64,000 nt of DNA. Origin: Pedococcus dokdonensis (lineage in GTDB: Bacteria; Actinomycetota; Actinomycetes; Actinomycetales; Dermatophilaceae). The stretch is taken from the NCBI RefSeq assembly GCF_900104525.1, contig NZ_LT629711.1:806001-870000 (forward strand). The letters run 5' to 3'. Made by a program: the position numbers and the translations under genes. The notes beneath the pieces are model-generated. The model saw only the letters and a program-made list of their open reading frames with translations, made no database searches and was not told the DNA's origin. This document shows, piece by piece, positions 8,450 to 18,835 of this stretch (position 1 is its first letter; every line of letters begins with the position of its first letter).

Positions 8450-10459
8450 GTGCCCACCTCTTCACGCGTCCTCAAGCGGGTGCTCGTCGGACGCGCGATG
8501 CGCAGCGACCGTCTCACCGAGACCCTCCTGCCCAAGCGTCTCGCGCTCCCCGTGTTTGCCAGCGACCCCCTCTCGTCGGTGGCCTACGCCCCTGACGAGA
8601 TCTTCCTGACCCTCGGCCTCGCCGGGGGAACGCTCGCCCTCACGCAGTCGTGGAAGATCGCCCTCGTCGTGGTGCTGGTCATGGTGGTGGTGGTTGCCTC
8701 GTACCGACAGAACGTGCACGCCTACCCTTCTGGCGGCGGCGACTACGAGGTGGCCAGCACCAACCTCGGATCCAAGGCCGGCCTCACAGTCGGTAGCGCG
8801 CTGCTCGTCGACTACGTGCTCACCGTGGCGGTCTCCGTCTCGTCCGGCGTGCAGAACGCGGCGGCTGCCCTGCCCTTCTTGCGCGGCCACGAGGTGATCG
8901 TTGCCGTGGGGCTGGTGGCTCTCCTGGCCGGGATCAACCTGCGCGGGGTCCGCGAGTCGGGCAAGGCCTTTGCCGTGCCGACCTACCTCTTCATGACCTG
9001 CGTGCTGGGCATGGCCGCCGTGGGTCTCTTCCGCAACGTCACGGGAACGCTTCCCAAGGCTGAGAGCGCCTCGCTCCAGCTCCTTCCCGAACCCGGCTAC
9101 GAGTCGCTGGGTCTGTTCGCGATGGCGTTCCTGATGCTCCGCGCCTTCTCCTCCGGGTGTGCGGCGCTCACCGGCGTCGAAGCGATCTCCAACGGCGTCC
9201 CTGCCTTCCAGAAGCCCAAGAGCAAGAACGCCGCCACGACGCTGCTGCTGATGGGCATCGTGGCAATCAGCATGATGGTGTCGATGGTGACACTGGCACG
9301 GTGGACGGGTGTGAAGTACGCCGAGGATCCGGCCACCCAGCTCGTCCAGTCCGACGGCCGACCAGTCCCCCCTGACTACGTGCAGGAGACCATCATGGGG
9401 CAGGTTTCGCACGCCGTCTTCGACAACTTCCCGCCCGGGGTGCTGCTGGTGTCGATCGTCACGGGGCTCATCCTCATCCTGGCGGCAAACACTGCCTTCA
9501 GCGGCTTCCCGGTGTTGGGGTCCATCCTCGCCCGGGACGGCTACCTGCCCCGCCAGCTGCACACCCGAGGTGACCGGCTGGCGTTCTCCAACGGCATCCT
9601 CACGTTGGCGGGAGCCGCTGCCTTACTGATCGTGCTGTACAACGCAGAGGTCACCAAGCTGATCCAGCTCTACATCGTCGGTGTCTTCGTGTCGTTCACC
9701 CTCAGCCAGACCGGCATGGTGCGGCACTGGAACCGCCACCTTCGGGTCGAGACCAATCCCGGAGTCCGCCGCCGCATGATGCGCAGCCGGGCGATCAACG
9801 GCGTGGGCGCGGCGATCTGCTGCACGGTTCTCCTGGTGGTCCTGGCGACGAAGTTCATCCACGGAGCCGGCTATGCGATCGCCGCGATGGTGGTGTTGTT
9901 CTTCCTCATGACCGGCATCAACAAGCACTACGAACGGGTTCGGGCCGAGCTGCGGGTCAGCGACGAGGACGCCGACGCCCAGATGCTGCCGAGCCGCGTC
10001 CACGCGATCGTCCTGGTCTCCAAGATCCACAAGCCGACCCTGCGGGCGCTCGCCTACGCGCGGGCCACCCGTCCGTCGAAGCTCGAGGCGATCACGGTCA
10101 ACGTCGAGCCCGACGAGACCAAGGCGCTGCAGGACGAGTGGGACCGGCGGGACATCCCGGTGCCGCTCAAGGCCCTCGACTCTCCGTACCGAGAGATCAC
10201 CCGCCCCGTCGTCGAGTACGTCAAGTCGCTGCGCTCCGGCCACCCTCGCGACGTCGTGGTCGTCTACATCCCCGAGTACGTCCTCGGCAAGTGGTACGAG
10301 CAGGTCCTGCACAACCAGAGCGCCTTGCGGCTGAAGGGCCGGTTGCTGTTCACACCCGGTGTCATGGTGGCCAGCGTGCCCTGGCAGCTCGCCTCGTCCG
10401 AGGGGCAGGAGGAGCGGTTCGACGGCCCCGGCCCGGGCTCGGTCCGCCTCGGCCAGTGA
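8450..10459 (+). CDS. APC-superfamily permease, probable potassium transporter partnered with CeoBC
   Basis: This 669-residue protein has about 12 membrane helices in residues 40-480 and a soluble C-terminal domain of about 180 residues. FASDPLSSVAYAPDEIFLTL and YPSGGGDYEVASTNLG are typical of the APC subgroup that includes the KimA potassium transporters. Because it is divergent from two TrkA-type regulators, as in M. tuberculosis (Rv2690c beside ceoBC), potassium is the likely substrate rather than amino acids (inference). GTG 8450 is preferred; GTG 8441 is also in frame. Its stop overlaps the start of the methyltransferase gene. Confidence 0.88.
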   Translation: MPTSSRVLKRVLVGRAMRSDRLTETLLPKRLALPVFASDPLSSVAYAPDEIFLTLGLAGGTLALTQSWKIALVVVLVMVVVVASYRQNVHAYPSGGGDYEVASTNLGSKAGLTVGSALLVDYVLTVAVSVSSGVQNAAAALPFLRGHEVIVAVGLVALLAGINLRGVRESGKAFAVPTYLFMTCVLGMAAVGLFRNVTGTLPKAESASLQLLPEPGYESLGLFAMAFLMLRAFSSGCAALTGVEAISNGVPAFQKPKSKNAATTLLLMGIVAISMMVSMVTLARWTGVKYAEDPATQLVQSDGRPVPPDYVQETIMGQVSHAVFDNFPPGVLLVSIVTGLILILAANTAFSGFPVLGSILARDGYLPRQLHTRGDRLAFSNGILTLAGAAALLIVLYNAEVTKLIQLYIVGVFVSFTLSQTGMVRHWNRHLRVETNPGVRRRMMRSRAINGVGAAICCTVLLVVLATKFIHGAGYAIAAMVVLFFLMTGINKHYERVRAELRVSDEDADAQMLPSRVHAIVLVSKIHKPTLRALAYARATRPSKLEAITVNVEPDETKALQDEWDRRDIPVPLKALDSPYREITRPVVEYVKSLRSGHPRDVVVVYIPEYVLGKWYEQVLHNQSALRLKGRLLFTPGVMVASVPWQLASSEGQEERFDGPGPGSVRLGQ

Positions 10460-11754
10460 CGAACGCCCCTCCCGATCCAGTGCCGCTCGCCGTCGGTGAC
10501 GTCGTCACGCTCGACGTCGGCCCGGTCGCGCACGGCGGCTTCTGCGTGGCCCGGCACGAGGGCCGGGTGGTCTTCGTCCGACACGCGCTGCCGGGGGAGC
10601 GGGTCAACGCCCAGGTGACCGAGGCGCGCGAGGGCCAACGGTTCGTCCGCGCCGACTGTGTCGAGGTGCTCACCGCGAGCCCGCACCGGGTCACCCCGCC
10701 CTGCCCGTATGCCGGGCCGGGACGGTGCGGCGGCTGCGACTTCCAGCACGCGACCCTGGACCACCAGCGCGAGCTGAAGGCCGCGGTGGTGCGGGAGCAG
10801 TTCTCCCGCCTCGCCAAGCAGGAGGTGGAGGTCGCGGTCGAGCCGCTCGCCGGTGACGACCAGGGCCTGGGCTGGCGCACCCGCGTGGAGTTCGCGGTCG
10901 ACGAGGCCGGCCGGGCCGGGCTGCGGGGGAGTCGCTCACACGACATCGTCCCCGTCGACACCTGCCTGATCGCCGACCCGCGGATCCTCGCCACGGGCGT
11001 CCTGGCCCGCGACTGGACCGGGGAGTCCGCCGTCGACGTGGCGGCCCCTTCAGAGGGAGCCGCCGTCGTCGTCGCCGTCCCCTCCGGCGAGGCCGATCCG
11101 CCCATCGTCACCGAACACGTTGCGGCACAAACTTTTTCGGGCACCTTCGAGGTGTCGGCGCGGGGTTTCTGGCAGGTCCACCCCGGTGCCGCGGCGGCCT
11201 TCGTCGACACCGTCACGACCATGCTCCAGCCCCGCGAGGGCGAGACCGCCCTCGACCTGTATGCCGGGGTGGGCCTCTTCGCCGCGGCCCTCGCCGAGCG
11301 GGTGGGGGAGTCGGGCAAGGTCGTCGCGGTCGAGTCCGACCCGGGTGCCGTCGCTTCGGCGGCCGGCAACCTCGCGGCATACCCGTCGGTGGCGGTGGTG
11401 CGCGCCCGGGTGGACGACGCCTTCGGCGTGCCCCGGCCGCAACGCTCCGGTCCCACCCGTCAGCGCGCGCAACGCCAGCGCAAGCTGCGCCGCCACCCGC
11501 TGCTGCCGCTGCGTGCCGACGTCGTGGTGCTGGACCCACCCCGCACGGGAGCGGGGCGGGAGGTGTCCGCGCAGGTGGCTGCGCTGGCTCCACGGGCGAT
11601 CGCCTACGTCGCGTGCGACCCGTCCGCCCTGGCCCGCGACTCGGCCTTCCTCGCCGACGCCGGGTACGCGCTGGGGGAACTGCGCGCGTTCGACGCATTC
11701 CCGATGACCCAGCACGTCGAGTCCATCGCCCTGTTCACCCCACGGCCGGCGTGA
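10456..11754 (+). CDS. Class I SAM-dependent RNA uridine-C5 methyltransferase (TrmA/RlmD type)
   Basis: This 432-residue enzyme has an N-terminal TRAM domain (GDVVTLDVGPVAHGGFCVAR). An iron-sulfur motif CPYAGPGRCGGCDFQH follows, with a fourth cysteine in DTCLIADP. The SAM-binding block is LDLYAGVGLFAAALAE, and the catalytic region is DVVVLDPPRTGAG plus YVACDPSALARD. The family methylates uridine C5 in tRNA or 23S rRNA; which one cannot be told here. It overlaps the permease stop by four bases. The syntenic mycobacterial gene is Rv2689c. Confidence 0.92.
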   Translation: MTNAPPDPVPLAVGDVVTLDVGPVAHGGFCVARHEGRVVFVRHALPGERVNAQVTEAREGQRFVRADCVEVLTASPHRVTPPCPYAGPGRCGGCDFQHATLDHQRELKAAVVREQFSRLAKQEVEVAVEPLAGDDQGLGWRTRVEFAVDEAGRAGLRGSRSHDIVPVDTCLIADPRILATGVLARDWTGESAVDVAAPSEGAAVVVAVPSGEADPPIVTEHVAAQTFSGTFEVSARGFWQVHPGAAAAFVDTVTTMLQPREGETALDLYAGVGLFAAALAERVGESGKVVAVESDPGAVASAAGNLAAYPSVAVVRARVDDAFGVPRPQRSGPTRQRAQRQRKLRRHPLLPLRADVVVLDPPRTGAGREVSAQVAALAPRAIAYVACDPSALARDSAFLADAGYALGELRAFDAFPMTQHVESIALFTPRPA

Positions 11755-11823
11755 GGCGCGCGGTCTGGACTTTCGCCGCGCCGCCACAGGGAGCAGGATC
11801 GGGTCAGAGCCTCGAACCCGTGA

Positions 11824-11841
11824 TATCTTGACGTCAAGATA
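11824..11841. promoter_or_regulatory. Perfect 18-bp palindrome upstream of aconitase
   Basis: The sequence TATCTTGACGTCAAGATA is a perfect inverted repeat 34 bases upstream of the aconitase GTG start. Its position and symmetry fit an operator for a dimeric repressor or activator of the TCA-cycle gene. TTGACG within it resembles a -35 element, so binding could block the promoter. No regulator is identified in the window. Confidence 0.6.
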
Positions 11842-11875
11842 AATCCACCGAGCACGAGCATCGAAGGAGCAGGCA

Positions 11876-14667
<2,792 letters not shown>

Positions 14668-14690
14668 GCACCGTCCTCCCGCACCAGCAC

Positions 14691-14731
14691 CGAGGGGTAT
14701 GCCGCGTGGTCACCACGCGGCATACCCCTCG
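14691..14731. terminator. Bidirectional hairpin terminator between acnA and VOC gene
   Basis: Two perfectly complementary 20-base arms (14691-14710 and 14712-14731) are separated by a single base, giving a very stable GC-rich hairpin in either direction. It sits between two convergent genes, the expected place for a shared terminator. No long T-tract follows, as is common in actinobacteria. Confidence 0.85.
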
Positions 14732-14748
14732 GTCGTGCTCGGCACGGC

Positions 14749-15129
14749 TCAGTCGGTGACGCTGGGCTCCATCGGCTCCCACAGCTGGATCGGCGTGCCC
14801 TCGGGGTCGACGAGCTCGGCGAAGCGGCCGTTGGGGTAGACCTCGTCGTGGACCTGGACCTCGATGTCGGCCCCGCGCAGCTGGGCGACCATGGCGTCGA
14901 GGTCGCGCACCCGGAAGTTGATGGCCCACTGCTGCTCGGGCCGGCGGAAGTAGTCGGAGTCGGCCGGGAACGGTGCGAAGACGGTGACCCCAGCCTCCTG
15001 CTCCCAGGCGGCACCGCCATAGCTGGTCGGCACCTCGGTCACGCCGAGGTGCTCGGCGTACCAGCGCCCCAACGCCTGCGGGTCCTTCGCCCGGAAGAAG
15101 ACGCCACCGATCCCGGTCACTCGCTCCAT
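14749..15129 (-). CDS. VOC/glyoxalase family protein
   Basis: This 126-residue single-domain protein has the vicinal oxygen chelate pattern: GIGGVFFRAKDPQALGRWYAEHLG at the N-terminus and GRFAELVDPEGTPIQLWEP at the C-terminus, where the last Glu and Gln occupy the metal-ligand positions. The family includes glyoxalases, dioxygenases and resistance proteins, so the substrate is not predictable. It converges on aconitase across a strong terminator. Confidence 0.88.
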   Translation of the reverse strand: MERVTGIGGVFFRAKDPQALGRWYAEHLGVTEVPTSYGGAAWEQEAGVTVFAPFPADSDYFRRPEQQWAINFRVRDLDAMVAQLRGADIEVQVHDEVYPNGRFAELVDPEGTPIQLWEPMEPSVTD

Positions 15130-15170
15130 GGGGCGATCGTAGGCGAACGCTGTCGCCCGTCAGCCGCGGC

Positions 15171-15311
15171 TCAGCCGCCCTGCTGCTGGACTCGGATCGG
15201 GTTGCCGAACGCGCCCTTGGTCACCAGCTCGCGGATCTGCGCCGCGGTCGCGTCGTCGTGCAGCGGCGCGCCCGGCAGCTCGAACGAGGTCTCGGTCGAG
15301 TCCTGACCCAT
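15171..15311 (-). CDS. Hypothetical small protein (46 aa)
   Basis: The frame starts MGQDSTETSFELPGAPLHDDATAAQIREL and ends RVQQQGG. It is hydrophilic, with no membrane helix. It follows the pyrophosphohydrolase gene by 25 bases on the same strand and has the normal codon bias of the region, which supports coding. I do not recognise the family. Confidence 0.5.
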   Translation of the reverse strand: MGQDSTETSFELPGAPLHDDATAAQIRELVTKGAFGNPIRVQQQGG

Positions 15312-15336
15312 CCCGGGCCGATCTCTGCGATGGTGG

Positions 15337-15666
15337 TCAGCCGGTGGCGGGCTCGAGCCAGAGTCGCTCGTCGAAGCCACCGCGCACGATCCGCTTGAAG
15401 GTCGCCGCCTGCTCCACCTCGTCCATGGTGAACCCGAGCTGCGCCACCGCCGTGGTGAGGACCTCCCAGACATCGGCGAGCTCCTCGATGTGCTGGCCGG
15501 GCGGGGCGATCCGCAGCTCGACGGCTTCCTCGACGAGCTTGTCGAGCAGCGCGGTCGTGTAGTCGCCGCCGCTGAGGACGGTGGTCTCGGCGACCTGGCC
15601 ACGAGAACGGATGAGGTCGGGCACCCGGTCGCGGACGAGCTTCGGGTGACGCATCTGCGCTGACAT
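15337..15666 (-). CDS. MazG-like nucleoside triphosphate pyrophosphohydrolase
   Basis: This 109-residue protein begins KLVRDRVPDLIRSRG, the entry motif of the phosphoribosyl-ATP/MazG-like all-alpha NTP-PPase superfamily. It carries the metal-binding EEAVEL and EELADVWEV helices (residues about 45-70). Members hydrolyse non-canonical or excess nucleotides to monophosphates. It lies immediately 3' of the interrupted DUF222 gene on the same strand. Confidence 0.85.
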   Translation of the reverse strand: MSAQMRHPKLVRDRVPDLIRSRGQVAETTVLSGGDYTTALLDKLVEEAVELRIAPPGQHIEELADVWEVLTTAVAQLGFTMDEVEQAATFKRIVRGGFDERLWLEPATG

Positions 15667-15675
15667 GCGGACACC

Positions 15676-15942
15676 CTAGGCGTCGGGGACGGGTCGCAGG
15701 GTCATGGGTTCGTCAGGATCTGGGTCGGGCCAGCGGGGGATGGTGCCGGCCTTGCGAAGGGCTTCGAGGCGGTCGTCATAGCCGCCGGGAACGAGGTCCC
15801 AGTGGACGGCCGGACCGTGGCTGGTGTCGATGACGTGGCCGGGGTAGCGCTGTCGGTGGACCACGGTGTGGTGGGCGCGGCACAGCAGGGCGGCGTTGGT
15901 CAGGTCGGTGGGTCCGCCGTCGGCCCAGTGGATCAGGTGGTG
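15676..15942 (-). pseudogene. C-terminal half of a DUF222/HNH endonuclease gene split by the integrative element
   Basis: The frame reads HHLIHWADGGPTDLTNAALLCRAHHTVVHRQ, the HNH nuclease core that ends proteins of the DUF222 (13E12-repeat) family, and stops at 15676. Its N-terminal half lies 8 kb away at 23933-25228 on the same strand. Joining the two at the att core gives WTDAHHLIHW in frame, so the gene was intact before integration. An internal ATG (MCHHLI) formed by element sequence could in principle start a short product, but it would lack the DUF222 domain. Confidence 0.92.
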
Positions 15943-15957
15943 GCACATACTCTGTCA
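15925..15957. other. Left attachment junction of the integrative element
   Basis: Read on the minus strand, element sequence TATGTGC meets central CA and then host sequence CCACCTGATCC. The core dinucleotide lies at 15941-15942 (TG on the plus strand). Host DNA to the left encodes the HNH motif; element DNA to the right begins GCACATACTC. The half-site mirrors the one at the other end, as expected for a serine-recombinase attP. Confidence 0.85.
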
Positions 15958-16019
15958 AACTGGGCGGACCAAGGTGGGTCGCCAACCCAACCGCCTGCCC
16001 AGACCAAGAAGGTGCGCGC

Positions 16020-16358
16020 GTGGCCAAGTATGACCCGGATCGGACGACCAGTAAGGACTTCGACGCGAGTGACCTTGAAATGGTCGAGGGATACCTCAAT
16101 CACCAAAACACAGTCGCTATGCACGAGGAACTTGCTGGACAGGCTCAGCATCTGCCCCGGGAGGACCAAGTCGCTGAGTTGAGCCGCGCCATCATCAGGG
16201 ACCGCGACCTGCTTGACGACCTTCAGGACCGGCTCCGTTCAGAGGATCCGCCCCGCTCGGACCCTCGGTGGGATCTCGCTGAGGTAGTCAGGCATTCAAT
16301 CGATGCCAGCGTCGAACGACTCAACCGGTTGCGATCGCGGCAGGATGGCGAGACGTGA
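16020..16358 (+). CDS. Hypothetical protein of the integrative element (112 aa)
   Basis: This highly charged 112-residue protein begins MAKYDPDRTTSKDF and is predicted to be helical (MVEGYLNHQNTVAMHEELAGQ, then ELSRAIIRDRDLLDDLQDRL), without membrane segments. It starts with GTG, preceded by AAGAAGG, 78 bases inside the left att core. It lies 37 bases before the next gene on the same strand. Codon use is less GC-biased than in host genes. No family is recognised; its edge position is typical of cargo genes. Confidence 0.65.
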   Translation: MAKYDPDRTTSKDFDASDLEMVEGYLNHQNTVAMHEELAGQAQHLPREDQVAELSRAIIRDRDLLDDLQDRLRSEDPPRSDPRWDLAEVVRHSIDASVERLNRLRSRQDGET

Positions 16359-16395
16359 CAAGTTCCCCGACTACCGAGGCGCTAGACGGAGTCGC

Positions 16396-16920
16396 ATGAA
16401 CGATTGGTTTGGTCTTGTGCCGATAGCCGTGGGCGGCGCGATCGCGCTCTGTGGCAGTTTGATTGGGTCTACCGTGACGGATCGCAGAGCAGCGAGACGG
16501 GAGCGCGAGCGTTGGGAACGCGAGGACGACCTTCGGACCTTCGACGACCGGCGGGCCCTGTACTTGGACTTGATGGCAGGGTTCGAGATTGCACAGCGCA
16601 TGGCGGACAAAGCGATCGTGAGCGGCAGCGATGTCCCGCTGAACTGGCTTGATCCGATCCTGTCACCCATCACCCGGGTGAACTTGTTTGCCCCTTTGGA
16701 AGTTCGGGAGGCCGTGAGTTCGACCAACCGTGCCCTGATGCGGCTGGGCGGCGAGGTTTCTCGCGTTCGCCTCGAGGATGGTCCTCGACATGCTCGCGAG
16801 CGACCAGAGGTGGCCACCGCCGAACAGGCGTTCTTGGACATGGAGGACCGCTTGCTGGCGATCCTGCGGGCGGACCTCAAGGTGAGGAATCAGGTTCCGA
16901 TCGAGCGCTACGAACCGTAG
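16396..16920 (+). CDS. Hypothetical membrane-anchored protein of the integrative element
   Basis: The 174-residue product starts MNDWFGLVPIAVGGAIALCG, giving one N-terminal membrane helix (residues 4-25). A very basic, charged helix follows (RRAARRERERWEREDD), likely a coiled coil, and then a cytoplasmic helical domain. The ATG at 16396 follows ACGGAG; longer starts at 16303 or 16345 are possible but less well placed. It shares strand and proximity with the 112-aa gene. A short N-terminal anchor plus helical body is common in small accessory proteins of mobile islands, but I assign no function. Confidence 0.6.
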   Translation: MNDWFGLVPIAVGGAIALCGSLIGSTVTDRRAARRERERWEREDDLRTFDDRRALYLDLMAGFEIAQRMADKAIVSGSDVPLNWLDPILSPITRVNLFAPLEVREAVSSTNRALMRLGGEVSRVRLEDGPRHARERPEVATAEQAFLDMEDRLLAILRADLKVRNQVPIERYEP

Positions 16921-17068
16921 GGATCAGGGGTGGGGGGTGCACTGAAGCCGAAACTTGCCCCAGAACCCCCGGTCAAGCACTTGCGCCTGGCTGCCGGTTT
17001 TGATCCACGCTCGCCCACGACGGCATGTCGGAGTGCCGTTGTCAGTGGGATGCGCCAATCTGGACCTA

Positions 17069-17093
17069 CAAGATCTCTTAGTAAGTAATCTTG
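17069..17093. promoter_or_regulatory. 25-bp dyad, candidate operator of the winged-helix/dGTPase operon
   Basis: The dyad reads CAAGAT-CT-CTTA-G-TAAG-TA-ATCTTG: ten of twelve base pairs per half are complementary around a central G at 17081. It is AT-rich against a GC-rich background and ends 17 bases before the ATG of the small winged-helix gene, overlapping the likely promoter. Autoregulation by that protein is the simplest reading (inference). Confidence 0.6.
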
Positions 17094-17110
17094 GAGTACA
17101 TGGAGGGAGC

Positions 17111-17326
17111 ATGGTGGCTGTAGACGTTGGCATAGATCGCGCGATTGAGGCCGTTCTAAACGCGGTCACGACCGCAGGGGCAGGGAAGGCTCGGACCGCT
17201 GACGTGGTGCGGGCGGCTTCACGGGAGCAGCCAGCCAGTTTGGTCCGCGAGGCGTACTGGAAGCTTTTGGCTGAACATAAGCTGGTGCGCAGCGCTTCTG
17301 GGAACCTACGCGTTTCGTCACATTGA
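17111..17326 (+). CDS. Small winged-helix-like protein coupled to dGTPase
   Basis: The 71-residue protein starts MVAVDVGIDRAIEAVLNAV. It has a TADVVRAA..LVREAYWKLLAEHKLV helix pattern followed by a two-strand wing (RSASGNLRV), which resembles a compact winged-helix DNA-binding fold. The ribosome site GGAGGGAGC is strong. Its stop overlaps the TTG start of the dGTPase gene by four bases, so translation is coupled. A 25-bp dyad lies just upstream. It is probably a regulator or accessory factor of the downstream nucleotide hydrolase; the fold assignment is by pattern only. Confidence 0.65.
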   Translation: MVAVDVGIDRAIEAVLNAVTTAGAGKARTADVVRAASREQPASLVREAYWKLLAEHKLVRSASGNLRVSSH

Positions 17327-18612
17327 GCAACCGCTCTGAGCGCCGATGGTCTTCTGATGAGGCGAAGGATCCGCCGGATCCACGGACGCCGGGTCAGCGC
17401 GACCGCGATCGCGTTCTGTACACGTCGCAATTCCGTCGACTCGGGGAAGTTACCCAGGTCGTCGGCAGCCACGAGATGGAGTTGTTCCACAACCGCCTGA
17501 CGCACACCTTGGAGGTGGCACAGGTGGCACGCCGGCTTGCGGAGCGTTGGGCGGACTCGAAGGACCTTGAAGTGGACCCCGACGTGGTCGAGGCGGCGGC
17601 TCTCGCGCACGACCTTGGGCACCCTCCGTTCGGGCACATCGCCGAGAAGCACCTCGACGACTTACTGGTTGCCGCAAAGATCGCCGATGGGTTCGAAGGA
17701 AACGCGCAGAGCTTTCGGATCATCACGAAGTTGGCGCGGCGTTCTGATGAGCACGTGGGGCTCGACCTCTCCCGCGCGGCTCTACAAGCCACATCGAAGT
17801 ATCCATGGCGTCGAGACACGGCTGGCAAGAAGAACCGGAAGTACGGGGCTTACCACCCAGAAGGTGCCGACTTCGACTGGAGTCGTGAGGGGCTCACAGG
17901 TCCGGCTGTCGACCAACAGACGCCCGAGGCCCGGATCATGGACTGGGCGGATGACGTCGCGTACGCCTTGCATGACGTGGACGACTTCTTCAGCGCCGGG
18001 CTGGTGCCGCTCGACCGCCTCGCACGCGATCCGCGCGAACAAGCGGGCTTCCTGCAGCGGACCTTCGACCGCTGGAAGGACGAGCACAAGACTCTGTTGG
18101 GAACCGAGCAGGAGTACACGGCAGCGGCGGAAACTCTCTTCTCCGAGTTTCCAACCGAGCCGTGGGGCAACCAGCAGGCTCGGGGCATCATGAGCCGGAT
18201 GGTCGCCGTCGGCATTAATCGATACGTCACAGGGCTCTCGCTCGACGGTGGAGCCTTGGTGGAGGATCCCGACATGCGTCGGGAACTCGACCTGCTCAAA
18301 AGCCTGACGTGGACATATGTCATCGAGGCCCCAGCCCTTGCGGCACAGCAGGAGGGGCAGCGGAGGGTCATCGAGACGTTGCTCGACTACTACGTGGACT
18401 GCACGGACAAGAACCAGTTCGCGCTTCCGGCCTGGGCCCGCGCGTACCTATCTAACTCGGACCTCGTCGCGCAACACTCCGACGAGTCTCTTGGGAAGCT
18501 GCGGGTGGCCTGTGATGTCGTGGCCAGCCTGTCGGAGCGGCAGGCCCTGGCTCTGTACGGTCGCCTCACTGGGCACGACGCAGGAAGCGTGGTCTCTTCG
18601 ATCGTGCGGTAG
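17323..18612 (+). CDS. dgt: HD-domain deoxyguanosinetriphosphate triphosphohydrolase (dGTPase), element-borne
   Basis: The 429-residue protein has the complete dGTPase/HD signature: FRRLGEVTQV, the first metal histidine in RLTHTLEVA (H61), AHDLGHPPFGH (H96, D97), the FEGNAQSFRI block, and the final aspartate in DWADDVAYALHD (about D210). Such enzymes cleave dNTPs to nucleoside and triphosphate. Some dGTPases protect bacteria from phage by draining dNTPs (established for the family). The TTG start at 17323 overlaps the winged-helix gene. A hairpin at 18698-18770 ends the operon. Being on a capsid-carrying island with its own regulator, it is a strong anti-phage candidate (inference). Confidence 0.88.
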   Translation: MSNRSERRWSSDEAKDPPDPRTPGQRDRDRVLYTSQFRRLGEVTQVVGSHEMELFHNRLTHTLEVAQVARRLAERWADSKDLEVDPDVVEAAALAHDLGHPPFGHIAEKHLDDLLVAAKIADGFEGNAQSFRIITKLARRSDEHVGLDLSRAALQATSKYPWRRDTAGKKNRKYGAYHPEGADFDWSREGLTGPAVDQQTPEARIMDWADDVAYALHDVDDFFSAGLVPLDRLARDPREQAGFLQRTFDRWKDEHKTLLGTEQEYTAAAETLFSEFPTEPWGNQQARGIMSRMVAVGINRYVTGLSLDGGALVEDPDMRRELDLLKSLTWTYVIEAPALAAQQEGQRRVIETLLDYYVDCTDKNQFALPAWARAYLSNSDLVAQHSDESLGKLRVACDVVASLSERQALALYGRLTGHDAGSVVSSIVR

Positions 18613-18697
18613 GCGCTGTCGTTTGGGCGCACAACGGCGCTTGGATAAAAGAAACCCGAAGCCGACACGGCCGACGAGGCGAACGACCGAATTGCGC

Positions 18698-18770
18698 GGG
18701 CACGGGTAACCCGGTGCTGGCGCGGACATGAAACGCGCCAGCACCGGGCGTAGCCCCACCACCCGTGCCC
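18698..18770. terminator. Nested double inverted repeat between dGTPase and capsid genes
   Basis: An inner hairpin has perfect 15-base arms (18710-18724 and 18734-18748) around a nine-base loop. An outer pair GGGCACGGGT / ACCCGTGCCC (18698-18707 and 18761-18770) encloses it. Lying between convergent transcription units, it probably terminates both the cargo operon and the capsid-end operon. The outer pair makes it more elaborate than a simple terminator. Confidence 0.7.
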
Positions 18771-18835
18771 GACTCCATGGAGAGGCGTCGGGCCTCTCGA
18801 GCGTGGAGGTCGGAAGCCTCGGCCCGTCCGAACCG

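Noticed and set aside
15171-15674. 167-codon minus-strand frame covering both the 46-aa gene and the pyrophosphohydrolase
   Set aside because: Its upstream part is out of frame with the conserved MazG-like protein and is Arg/Ser-rich shadow; only the last 46 codons look plausible.
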